DNA of 64,000 nt from Rhyacichthys aspro. Its lineage: Eukaryota; Chordata; Actinopteri; Gobiiformes; Rhyacichthyidae. A program made the translations under genes and the position numbers. The notes beneath the pieces are model-generated. The model searched no databases, had not been told where the DNA came from, and saw only the letters and a program-made list of their open reading frames with translations. Below, one piece after another: positions 41,708 to 51,806 of the stretch (positions are counted from its first letter, which is position 1; each line of letters begins with the position of its first letter). The stretch covers positions 5,817,010 through 5,881,009 of the forward strand of contig CM072154.1 of NCBI GenBank assembly GCA_036850595.1, given 5' to 3'.

Positions 41708-42343
41708 ATGAGAGAAGAAGGTAAGTCAGTCGATGAGCATTCTGAAGGTCAGGTGGTCACCAGAGCCGAGGGCAAGGCGAGACAACCTTCTAACACCTGT
41801 CCAGTTGTCGTGGCAACACCAGGACTCAACGGACGTAAACGACAGACAGGAAGCCACATTGAAGATCACGTGACGGCCGTTACTGCCCTAATGGATGAAG
41901 TCAAGTCAGCGGACACCGTTCAGATTTACACCCCCAGTGGACCCAAAAGACTCAAGAGAAGCCCTCAACATCGCTCACCTTCTTCCGGCCCATCCCTTTC
42001 TCCCATCCCGGGTCCCAGTCCCGGAGGTCTGGGATCCCTGGAAGATTCCCACGCCCAACGAGTGATCGCCAACATCCGCGAACGCCAACGGACGCAATCC
42101 CTGAACGAAGCTTTCGCCTCGCTGCGCAAGATCATCCCCACGCTGCCGTCGGACAAACTGAGCAAAATCCAGACTCTTAAGTTGGCCTCGCGCTACATTG
42201 ACTTTCTGTACCAGGTTCTGCAGAGCGACGAGATGGACAGCAAGCTGACGGGATGCAACTACCTGGCTCACGAGAGGCTCAGCTACGCCTTCTCGGTTTG
42301 GAGGATGGAAGGGGCCTGGTCCAGCATGTCTGCCAGTCATTAA
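41708..42343 (+). CDS. Twist-family basic helix-loop-helix transcription factor, probably twist3
   Basis: A single-exon gene for a 211-aa nuclear regulator of mesoderm and neural crest that binds E-boxes as a dimer with E-proteins. The bHLH is at about residues 117-170 (RVIANIRERQRTQSLNEAFA through IQTLKLASRYIDFLYQV). The C-terminal Twist or WR motif, LSYAFSVWRMEGAW, ends the protein. The first 110 residues are unlike TWIST1/TWIST2: no RKRR-type signal in the usual place, but GPKRLKR at 78-84 could serve, followed by a Ser/Pro-rich stretch. The tail reads AWSSMSASH, one Ser more than AWSMSASH. Neighbouring hdac7 and the substitutions FASLRK and KLASRY favour the fish-retained twist3; a divergent twist1/2 copy is possible. 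The frame stays open upstream to 41576 without another ATG. Confidence 0.9.
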   Translation: MREEGKSVDEHSEGQVVTRAEGKARQPSNTCPVVVATPGLNGRKRQTGSHIEDHVTAVTALMDEVKSADTVQIYTPSGPKRLKRSPQHRSPSSGPSLSPIPGPSPGGLGSLEDSHAQRVIANIRERQRTQSLNEAFASLRKIIPTLPSDKLSKIQTLKLASRYIDFLYQVLQSDEMDSKLTGCNYLAHERLSYAFSVWRMEGAWSSMSASH

Positions 42344-43330
42344 CAGGGACTTTTTCCTTATCGGAATACATTCTTACTTGACATCTCCACAGCATCTTGA
42401 ATAGTATTTGTAGTGCTTTTAAACACTGCGTTATAGGACATGTAATTGCCTTCGTGCCTGGACACGAGAGGTGCATGTGTTCAGTTGTAACCATTAATAT
42501 TTCTATACTTGCTATTGTCTGCGGCTGTACAATGGTGCTGATTGGAACTTGTGTAACTTAACATTTGAATAGATTTATTTTAAAGACAGATCGCAATCGT
42601 TGAGAAACTTGAATCTTGAAATCTGACGCTTGTTTCGACTGCCATCGGATTTCTATTGCAGCAGCTGAAGACACCAAAGAAATTCTGGACTGAAAATACA
42701 AAATTGGATGAATCAAGAAAGACCGGTCCTTTGGCAATTCTTCATTCTTCCAACTCCTACATTTCCAAGACACTTTATGGATCCCTGACCACCTCTGAAC
42801 TCCAAAGACTGTGGAAAAAAAGCATCCGTGGGCAGCAACGGTTTTTCGAACTCAAATTTCTTCTCTTTCTACCCGAACCAAGCCCCTTTGTTTCTTGTGG
42901 TGCCAAAAAAACTCTCCTCTCCGAATTCTTTCCCCTCGTTCTGGCCCGAATCTGCTTGCCTTGCACGAAACAGCGATACAGCCACGGCGAGCTGACGAGG
43001 AGGCGTAATGAAAACAAACGGTTACTAAAAGCCATGAATCATGCGTGTCACCATCAAAGGGGAGGCTGATGTGGCTCCCTACTGCGCTCCCATAAACCAC
43101 TGGGAGTGATGGAGGAGGTGAGAGCGGATTTATACACACACAATAGGCTGTACACATGCATACATACACTCTTACCTTTACCTCTCTGTGGTTAAACATT
43201 GCCTCTTGCCTACATTACACAACACTTTTATGAGTTTGTTGATTTTCTGGCCGAGGCATAGAACAAAACAGCACAGGAGTATTTCAAAACTTTAACTCTG
43301 CTAAGCTCAAATTCAAATAAAGTTATTGAT
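42344..43330 (+). other. Probable 3' untranslated region of the Twist gene
   Basis: No gene is seen, and an AATAAA polyadenylation signal lies near 43316. A strong acceptor-like TTCTATTGCAG ends at 42660, which recalls the non-coding second exon of mammalian TWIST1, but no good donor is visible after the stop codon. The 137-aa frame starting at 42656 has no family resemblance. Confidence 0.45.
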
Positions 43331-43339
43331 CCCCAAGGC

Positions 43340-44870
43340 GAAATTCAGAATACTATTAAAAGCTCCCTGGATACTTCGGATCATTCCAGGAAATCCACGA
43401 TTCTTCTACCAGAGTTAGAGTCCTATTTTTATTTTATAGTAGTTCTTGGGACAGGATTAAAAACATAACAATAAAAGTAATTTTGAAATTGAAATCAGAG
43501 ACAGAGGGAACCTGGGGGCATCCAACACATGAGACATATTAATCTGGGATCCATTTACCTTCATCACTGTGTAAAAAAGCTGTTATCTTCAAGAGTAAGT
43601 CACTGAGATGTCATTCAATATTGGCATGTAAGAATATGTTTATCTGCTGAATGAACCTTCCTGTGGTGCTTTTGTGTTGAAATGTTTATGTATGCTAACT
43701 TTTTGAAACATTTTGGAGCTATAAATGAGTATAAATTATATCAATCTTTCTGGCTACTACCTTAAGTGGCATTTTTTTTTGCAGGAAACACTAAAAAAAG
43801 CCTTATTTTATACTTATACACATGCACTGTCTTCCATTTTCTTGACTTCTTGACCAATCCACTCATTTTCCACTCACTTCTGAGGACCTAATACAACTTC
43901 CAAATAGCATATACTCACTGTTGTTCTGTGCCTGTTTTAAGTCCTTAGTCTGTTCCTCTCTACATTGTCTACTAGCAGCAATTAGTTTTCCACAAGTGTC
44001 TCCTTGAACTGATCAAACAAGAAAAATAGTGACATCAAATCATTTTTTAATTATATATATGTATATTTTTAATTTCCCCAGTTTATTTTACGACAGAAAC
44101 GTGTTCTCAAAGACATGACAGCTATATTTAATACAATAAAGGACCCACTTAAGGACTCTGAGGACAATCACACTGCCTTGAACTCACTGTTAGATCTCAG
44201 AATGCATCTTGAATATTAAAGTTGTGTTGTGTTGATTTGATAGAAGTGGGTTTTCTGGATTTTTGTGTTTTGTGGTTAAAAGTTGCATAAAAAGTGGTGT
44301 AGAAATCAAATATTGTTTGTCGAAGTGGTGTTTTCCAATCAATATGGTAGATTTTACTAGAATTTTGGACACAAATTGGGTGTTGACACTAATTGGGAGT
44401 CGGCGTGCTATTGATGTGTGTGTTTTGTGGGCTTTTATGTTATTTTATGTGTTGTTGTTGTGTACATTCAAATGCACACATCACGATTTAGCCACTGTGA
44501 AGCACCATCAACCACCAACGAACAAAAAAAGACTGATGAAAAAGGCTAAGGATTTGTTTTGCTGGAAGATTGCGGTCTATGGATATTTTTGGCCCGGTCA
44601 CACATGAACTATAGGCCAAATGTACAGCACCTGCAAGGTTCAGCTTTCACTGTTGGTAAAGTCCAAAGAGATGGCATCTGGCATAGAATTCGGTACAAAT
44701 CTATACAAACCGCTTTCCCTCCATTCCCAATGTGGAGAAAAGCCTACAACCTATCATTAGAGTGTCCCGAGGAGGTGGCTAATGTTTCCAGCTTGTATAA
44801 AAACCATCCTTTATAGAGATTTACAGTAAACACAGTGTTGTATCTCGGAAAAGCCAACAACTGACAAGCG
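43340..44870. other. Gene-free intergenic DNA between twist and hdac7
   Basis: No exon is supported. At 43316-43350 AAAGTTATTGATCCCCAAGG resembles the end of a common fish repeat. A 23-bp sequence at 43542-43564 also occurs in the hdac7 intron. Confidence 0.5.
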
Positions 44871-44879
44871 GGGCACTTG

Positions 44880-45290
44880 ACATGCGGAGAGGATTTGGCG
44901 TGAAATACAAGTAATAACACAATGGAAGCCAATCGTGAGCGTAATGAAGAAGGATCTCAATAGAATTTTACTGGTGCTGATTTTTGGCGTTCTGCAACAT
45001 ATGTACAGTGCATTTTTTGTCTGATTACGGAAGCCTAATTAGGTTAATTCAAAAATTGGCAAATGACTGCAGGTTTTTGCGCTTTCGGGAGACTGTTTGC
45101 AATTATCCCTGTTTTACTCCCCTTAATGGTAACGCTGGAAAATGTGAAAATTTCTCTTGTCAGGTGTCCCACGCATGACCTCGCTCACATGTTCCAGATC
45201 TACCGTTTCCAGCATCCGATCCGAGTCGAAGGATTACATTTGTCCGTGTCATCGCCGTTAAATGAGTGTAAGGAGTTAGTGCTGTCTAAC
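44880..45290. promoter_or_regulatory. Candidate conserved regulatory block downstream of twist
   Basis: Non-repetitive DNA with homeodomain-type motifs (GCCTAATTAGGTTAATTC at about 45030) and a GC-balanced stretch to 45270, ending before a (TG)n run. Open frames shift and end within it. Position 2.6 kb downstream of twist makes it a plausible enhancer; this is inference. Confidence 0.35.
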
Positions 45291-45310
45291 GTGTTTCTTT
45301 TTCTTTTTTT

Positions 45311-45340
45311 GTGTGTGTGTGTGTGTCTGTGTGTGTGTGT
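45311..45340. repeat. (TG)n microsatellite
   Basis: TG repeats with one TC interruption, part of the pyrimidine-rich run before the acceptor-like site at 45356. Confidence 0.85.
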
Positions 45341-45356
45341 CTTTTGTCTTTTCCAG

Positions 45357-45565
45357 CTGCTGAAGTCACTGTTTCTTCTCGAACAAATGTGCACCAATTG
45401 TATTGTTGTAATGGACCGACGCAAATGGAACTATTTACGGACTTCAAAGGACAGATACTCGCCCGCATGTGGAACGAGGACATGTTTGGCCCAAAACGCA
45501 GCCAAACCAACATCCTGGAAGAAAGTAGAAAAAGTTGTGAGCAAATGAGGAGGCCCAAGATTTGA
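45357..45565 (+). other. Possible spliced exon of unknown transcript
   Basis: A long pyrimidine-rich run ends in TTTTCCAG at 45356, a strong 3' splice site, and is followed by 209 bp open to a TGA at 45563-45565. The reading would begin AEVTVSSRTNVHQLYCCNGP and resembles no known family. It could be a non-coding RNA exon, a 3' exon of a twist transcript, a conserved element, or chance. Confidence 0.3.
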
Positions 45566-47250
45566 ATGTAGTGTTGTCTCATCAATGCTGTTTTGTTTAT
45601 GTGGACTGGAATAGGCATTTCTGTCCTGTTGCATACATTTAAATGTCCTTACATTATTCGTTCTGTCGAGTAACCTTCATCAAAGAAGTAACTATGTTAG
45701 CTGGATAAAAAAGTTAGCAAATTTGAGAGAATCGGCATTTTGTTTATTCACGTTATACCATTTAAAATATTTTTTTCTTTTTTTTTCACGTTAAATCTAT
45801 CAATTAGCAAACAGCTAGCAAGGTTCCAGTGTAAGTACCATATTGGCTCCGGGGCCTTCTCTTAGTGATGACATTGTGGAATATGTTTATGCGTGATGTT
45901 TAGGGCACATTGTGATTGGCTTTAAATGCTAGCTGCTAAGGCTGTGGTTGAATAATTAATACATTGACAAACAAAATGTACTTGTAAAATGTAAATGTTT
46001 TTTGTAAACAAAGTAATTAGCGTCAAGCAGTAACATTAGCAACAGACAAAAAGACAAAACAGAATAACGTCTCATTTAAATATGCTGTGTGTGTCGTATA
46101 TTGTGGAAGTAAATGTAAAAAATAAGAGATTTCTCAGGTGATTCATCACATCATACATCTTCTTAGTATCTAGCCTGAGATTGCTGTAACCTTTAACAAA
46201 ACAAGACAAGGTTTACACAAAAACAAATGCACACATTATGACTGCGTTCCCCCAGGAAGTCAATGCTGTGACAAAAAGCTTTTGGATCCAATTATCAATG
46301 GTCTTGGAATGATTGTGTTGATCTGGTAAAGATCCTGAAGTACACCACACCCTGTTTGTTTTGTGTCTCACTTGTTAAACTGTCTCTGGGTAAAGTCCTT
46401 CAGTCACTCCCGCTTTCCTTTAATGACGACTTTGGCCTTTGCAAAGACAAATTTCTTCCAGACAAGAGGATTTTGATGCACAAGTACTGTTGCTTAGAAA
46501 ATTGTTGTTTGTAGGTTTGGGGGAAAAAATAATAAATAAATAAAATAAATGCGCTGTATGTTTAATTGTATGGTTTGGTAATAATGGTCTTGTAATAAAA
46601 TGGAAGATGGGAAAAAATGATTTGCACTTGTTTTTTGACTTTTGACCCTTTTCGACAAATGTACTGAGAAAGCTTAAACACAAGTTTAATACTGTTTTCT
46701 CTCTATATATAATTATATATAATAATATATCTTATTACACAGAGCATTGTTTGTCATGTGACTGTTGGTGACACTGCAATGTTGGCTAACAAAAAGCTGG
46801 TGTTATTAAAGTCTGTGAAAATACAACGCAAATGCAAAAAATGTCTTCCCCTCTCAGTCACTAATAAATAAATTATATTTTACTAAATGTTTGAAGGCTA
46901 AAGTCAGGGTAGCAGTAACATTTTTTGGTTAATTTATTTATTTGCCCAAACCTGTTCCCTTTACAGAGCCAAAATGGAAACATATTAGTGGGACACGGGC
47001 CAAATGTAGAAATCTTTTGCATGTAATTAAAAGAAATACTCTTCCTCCCAGGTTTGTTTAAAATGCCTCACCTGTGCCTCTGTCTATACTGCTCCTTTTT
47101 GTTCTGACTGAACATGACTGGAAGCCTTAAACTTAAGCTGTTTGACCCAGACCTTTCAAAAATACATCAAACCTACCCGAACTGTCTTTTTAAAACCCTT
47201 CAAACTTCAACATTAACGTGAGCACCACAAGTTGGGCTGTTTCTGGGGTA
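45566..47250. other. Gene-free intergenic DNA
   Basis: AT-rich DNA with short tandem AT motifs near 46705-46730. No gene or clear repeat. Confidence 0.5.
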
Positions 47251-47254
47251 TAGG

Positions 47255-48600
47255 CAGAGGTGAGACCAAGTCTTTTATTTTGCAAGTCTTAAGTAAATCT
47301 TGACTCTTTGTCGTCAAGTCCAAGTCAAGTCCAAACTCCTGTACTTCAAGGTTTCAAGTCCTTTCAAGCCTTTTCAACTACACTAATATTATGTTAAAAT
47401 GCTACAATGTAAGCTTTTAAATCTGTATTTATTTAACAAAAAATTATAAAGCAAGTACAACTAACAAGTGCTTGTATTTCCATAAAATATTTAGTCTAAA
47501 AAGTGTTGTCATAAGGAGTGATTAACAGTGTGTGGGCAGATTTTTGGCCTTTGGTTGTAAAGCCCTGTAGCGCTGAGCTTTACAGAGCGTATTTGAAGGC
47601 AGCGTAACGCGAGTAATGTGTGGTTTAACTCCGTGTAATCTGTCAAACTATTTAAGAAAATGTATTGTTTTTTGGACACTTTTCAAATTACATTCTTCTA
47701 ATCTTTGGGAGAAAAGCATCAAGTCTAGTTATGAATGTTCAAAACTCGAGTCATTTTACTTTATTATTAACTTGTTCACTGACTCATCCCCACTACCACT
47801 CGCCAGACTGCACTCCACATAGCTGCAGTTCAATTTTCTGTTGTCAGATGAGCTGCCGCCACATTGAGAGGGCGCTATTACACCACTCTTTACGGTAACA
47901 GTAGTTGACTGGGGCCGTAATGAACAGTATAATTGTACATTCTAAAATTACGTGCAGCTCATTTGGCCATGGAAAGACAAAAGGTGGCAAAGAGGAGACC
48001 ATACAACATGCCTCTATTGTGTGTCTGCTATTCTAAAAGCATTTGCATAAATATATAAGATTAATCGCTGTATTAGCCCTGGGGAAAAAGCCACCACAGT
48101 TCTTTTTTTTTTTTTTTTTTTTTAACTCCCCATTTTCCTCCGTTAGAATGAGCTGTGAAAGAACGAATCACTCAGTAGTAGTCACTGTAGCCTTACCCAA
48201 CTCACAAACTGATACTGAGTTGAAAGTTGAAAGTCGTCTGCTGCTCTGCTCCAGATTACTTTATTTTAATAAGTATAAGTTGGAGAGAAAAATAAACGTT
48301 TCTTTTCTCTCTTTTTTCCCAATGAAATGGATAATTTCCCCATTTCAAATGAGCGGTTTTAGTGGTAAATGAATCAGTGGGGACTGGGTGAAGCTTGTGT
48401 GCAAATATGGATTAACATGCATTACGTGTGACTAACTCAGTGACTCAAATGACTCAAAAACCCGGGAGTGGTGACGAGTGACTCAGATAAACTTGAGTCA
48501 GTAAAAAAAAATTGAACTTTCCATCATTAAAGTCCAAATGAAGTCTGGAGTCATTGGTGTTAAAGTCCAAGTCCAGTTACAAGTCTTGTACGTTTTCTTC
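47255..48600. repeat. AAGTCC-rich interspersed element
   Basis: Both ends carry the same motif: CAAGTCCAAGTCAAGTCCAA near 47315 and AAAGTCCAAGTCCAGTTACAAG near 48560, with ACTCAAATGACTCA and CCCGGGAGT between. Such AAGTC/GAGTC-rich units are common in fish genomes. The inner 1 kb holds no transposase frame. Boundaries are approximate. Confidence 0.6.
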
Positions 48601-49320
48601 TCTCTCCAGTGGAATAGACCATTGCAAGTTGCACAACTATCATTTCACATTAAAGCAGTAGTCAGTTGTTTTTTTGTTTTTGTTTTTTTTGGATCACTGA
48701 CTGCCCAAATCAAACCCTGTGGAATTTTGGCCCCACTTTGGGCACCTCAGCATGGCTTATCTAGAAAACATGTACAGAAGTAGATTTACATTTCTTTTAC
48801 ATTTGTTTGCAGTTTATCAGGGTCTAATATCAGTCTCAGTACGGTTCCATGCTGAGTTGCTGAATCATTCCTTATGCATTAGATTTAGCATGTGTACACG
48901 AGTTCACATTATTGTTCTTCAGCATCACTGATTACATTACAATGACTTAAACCGTAGTTACAATAAGGTAAACTGCACTGTGTTAGTGCTGGAGTTATGT
49001 GGAATTCACTGGGGTTTTTTTCCAAGTGTGGAAGGGGAAAAAAAGCAAAAAATGTTCATTTGACTGATAAATTTCTTAGGCAGTGCCAAATGAGAATGCA
49101 AATTAGTAACATGTAATCAAATGATGAATCAAATGACTTGTTTCAAACATTTTCTTGAACACGAAACACTATTTTGATGAGACATCTGTTGTTTACAGCA
49201 TATGTTTAAGTTGTTTATCGTTCACAATAGGTGCCAGGTGTTCAATTGTTGCTTACATTTTTACTATTTACAAAGTGGCTCTTTTAGAAAACCCTTAGTA
49301 TTCATTTGAAAAGCCTTTCT
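48600..49320. other. Gene-free intergenic DNA
   Basis: Nothing recognised; T-rich runs near 48670. Confidence 0.5.
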
Positions 49321-49324
49321 ACAG

Positions 49325-51763
49325 AAAAAAGTGACAGTATAGTGAAAATGATTTCTTTTTAATAAGAGGAGACAAAACAGTAAAAAATAGACAATCTCTA
49401 TACATGGTAGGAAATGTAAAGATAACATACAAGTAAAGAATAGAATGAAACAAGGATTTCAATGTCATGTTTACAGGTACAGAGTTAAGTCCAGTTAGTC
49501 GCCAATACACAGTACTGAATGCATCAAGGCACACATTGTGTATTTTGGTCTTTGAGTTTCTATTTACAGTGTATTACTAACAGGAAATGACATCAGTAAT
49601 AAAAAAGGAATTAAGAGCGGAGGCAATACTGGCCCCTATGTATTGTAAGACGAAAAAAAAAAAAAACAGCCACTACAAATATAATACAGGAGGTCATTTA
49701 CACAGTTGGACAGAGACTTAATCAAATGCTTCCACTTCACACAGTACGTGACAGAAGTGAGTGTACTGGTGTGTGTACAGTTCACAGATACACTGTACAT
49801 TTACTTCATACATATCACACACCTGCAGGCGTGTGCTACAATAGACATGTTGGGGGGAAAAAAAAAGGCTGCAACCTGAAGATGTTTTACTTACGGCCTA
49901 AAATAAAAAGCATTCTGACCTTCAACTGTGGCTCTATGCCCTCGTGTTGAGCTGCTCTGGTCGTGTAAGACTTTGTACTGCATAGTTTTAGTGCTACCCC
50001 GTCCAAAAACAGTCTAAAATAAGACGTAGGTGAAGATATCCAAGGCCTGAACTGGTTGAACTGCTTGTGCATGTTACGGGTAATGCAAAACAGCTATTCT
50101 GCTCTAAATACGAGGCAGTGATTGTGGGTTTGATACTAGACCTTCTTCTTCATACTTTCGGACATCATTAAGACATTCAGTTTATTCTGCATACGTGAAA
50201 TCAAGCTAGGGCTAAGCGATACATTTAATTAATTGGGAGTTTTTAAGTATGAACAATGTTGAAAATAGCTGTAGCGAAGTCAAATTAACAGAAGCGTTTT
50301 CCAGTTTCTAATGACTACGCTGTACTCTGTGTAGAGGCTAACGCTGCTGCTAGCATACATAGTAGTGTAAATAATGGCCATGGTGATGTCGCAGATGCTA
50401 AAGAAGACTAATAATCATCAGAGGAAGGAAGTTATAATGCCTTGCTTTAGCAAAGTTGCAGGAAACTGACATAAACTTAAATAGTGATGGTGTAAGGCAT
50501 TGTAGCTTTATGCAAATTAGCCATGCGCTTCAATTTAACATGTTTTTTTTAGGCTAAACTGCTTTGATTTCATTATGAAGCCAATATGTATATTGCCAGG
50601 GTTTTCTTTGCTGTTTTGTGTTGACTTGCTTATAAAAAAATGCGTTTATTTGATGTTTTTATTTTTTTTATCCATATTGCAGTTCCAATACAGTGCTAAA
50701 TCCACAGGTGTTTTTTTTTTGTTTGTTTGTTTTTGTTTTTGCCAAATGCAGGCTGTTGTTAAGGCAATTGTCTTTGGTTGACATCCAATAAGTGCATTAC
50801 CTAAAATGATTGCAGCTACAATACCGATGGTCCTTAGTGGTGCCACAGTGGAATGAACACTCCTTTAGTCTCAGAATAAACAGTAATATACTGTACACAG
50901 CATTCAATACTAGTGGTAAAGCGAGAGTTCAATGTGTGTAGGTACAGTATGTGCTGTATAAATGTGTGTGTGCTTTTAAGACACTGGGGCAGCAGTAACG
51001 CTCTACTGCTCTTAAATCTTGCCTACTTTTTCAGAGTAGCTTCATAAGAAATACAAGTCTACAGTATTTCGGTCGGCCTGAAAGATACACTTCAAGATAT
51101 AAGACATTTCGATCTTCAAAAGGAGAATGATCAAGAAACCGGAAGAAGGAAAAGGTTTTTTTGTGTTTTTTCTTTTTTACCCCAGAGCTTTGGATTTGCT
51201 GATGGTTCACATTATGGAATGAACAGTGCAAACAACAAGGACATCTGCCCTTTCTATGTTTCAACAAAACCTTAGCGGTGTGTTTTCTGTCTTCATTTTC
51301 CCTCCTCCTGTTCTTCTCATAGTGGTTATGGTGCTCGTCATGACGTCAGTTTAAACACAGTCCGTCTGCTCTGGCCACTTCTTGTTGATATCATCGTCTT
51401 TTTATGCATCTTCATAAAAGCAAAGTGGCACAAAAAAAATGACCACTTAAAATGTCCTTCTGGAACCAGATGTTGGTCCTTGCGTTAAGGCGACAAAAAT
51501 CAAAATTCTGTTCCCATAAAGCTTTGTTATCACCAAAAAAAAGTTGCACTGAACTTCAGGAGACAATTGTTAAATATCGAGTGTCTTGTATTGCTCTTTG
51601 GTGAGGTTTCTGTTGTGCCGCTGGTTTCAGCTAAAAGGCTATTTAGTATCGAGGTGCTACTATTACAGTCTTTGAATAAGGCAAGTGTCGGGGCTCAGTG
51701 GCGTCGCTAACGTATCCCCTTGTGGTCATGTGACAGCGCAGGACATCTACAGAGGTGACATTT
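49325..51763 (-). other. Possible 3' untranslated region of hdac7
   Basis: Directly follows the hdac7 stop codon in the minus direction. A minus-strand ATTAAA-like signal near 49352-49357 is a possible polyadenylation site. The extent is not fixed by the sequence. A dispersed repeat occupies about 50091-50640. Confidence 0.35.
50091..50645. repeat. Dispersed element R3, copy 1
   Basis: Matches copy 2 at 52990-53420 in the same orientation and with high identity: CAGCTATTCTGCT, GATACTAGACCTTCTTCTTC, TTTATTCTGCATACGTGAAA, GTGTAGAGGCTAA, AATAATGGCCATGGTGAT, GCTAAAGAAGACTAATAATC. It is about 120 bp longer than copy 2. No terminal repeats or protein family could be seen. Confidence 0.85.
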
Positions 51764-51806
51764 CTACATGGAGTCACTGTCGTGCTCCATTGGCTCATCT
51801 GGGAGA
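51764..51806 (-). CDS. hdac7 last coding exon and stop
   Basis: 43 bp; acceptor TTTTAG; encodes LPDEPMEHDSDSM and TAG (51764-51766). DEPME matches the EEPMEEEPPL-type tail of other class IIa members. Confidence 0.9.

Noticed and set aside
42656..43069. 137-aa plus-strand open frame after twist
   Set aside because: Lies in the probable twist 3' untranslated region, no family resemblance, overlapping frames on both strands.
45063..45548. 161-aa plus-strand open frame
   Set aside because: Passes through a (TG)n tract giving a Cys/Val run; not protein-like. The exon-like part from 45357 in another frame is reported separately as uncertain.
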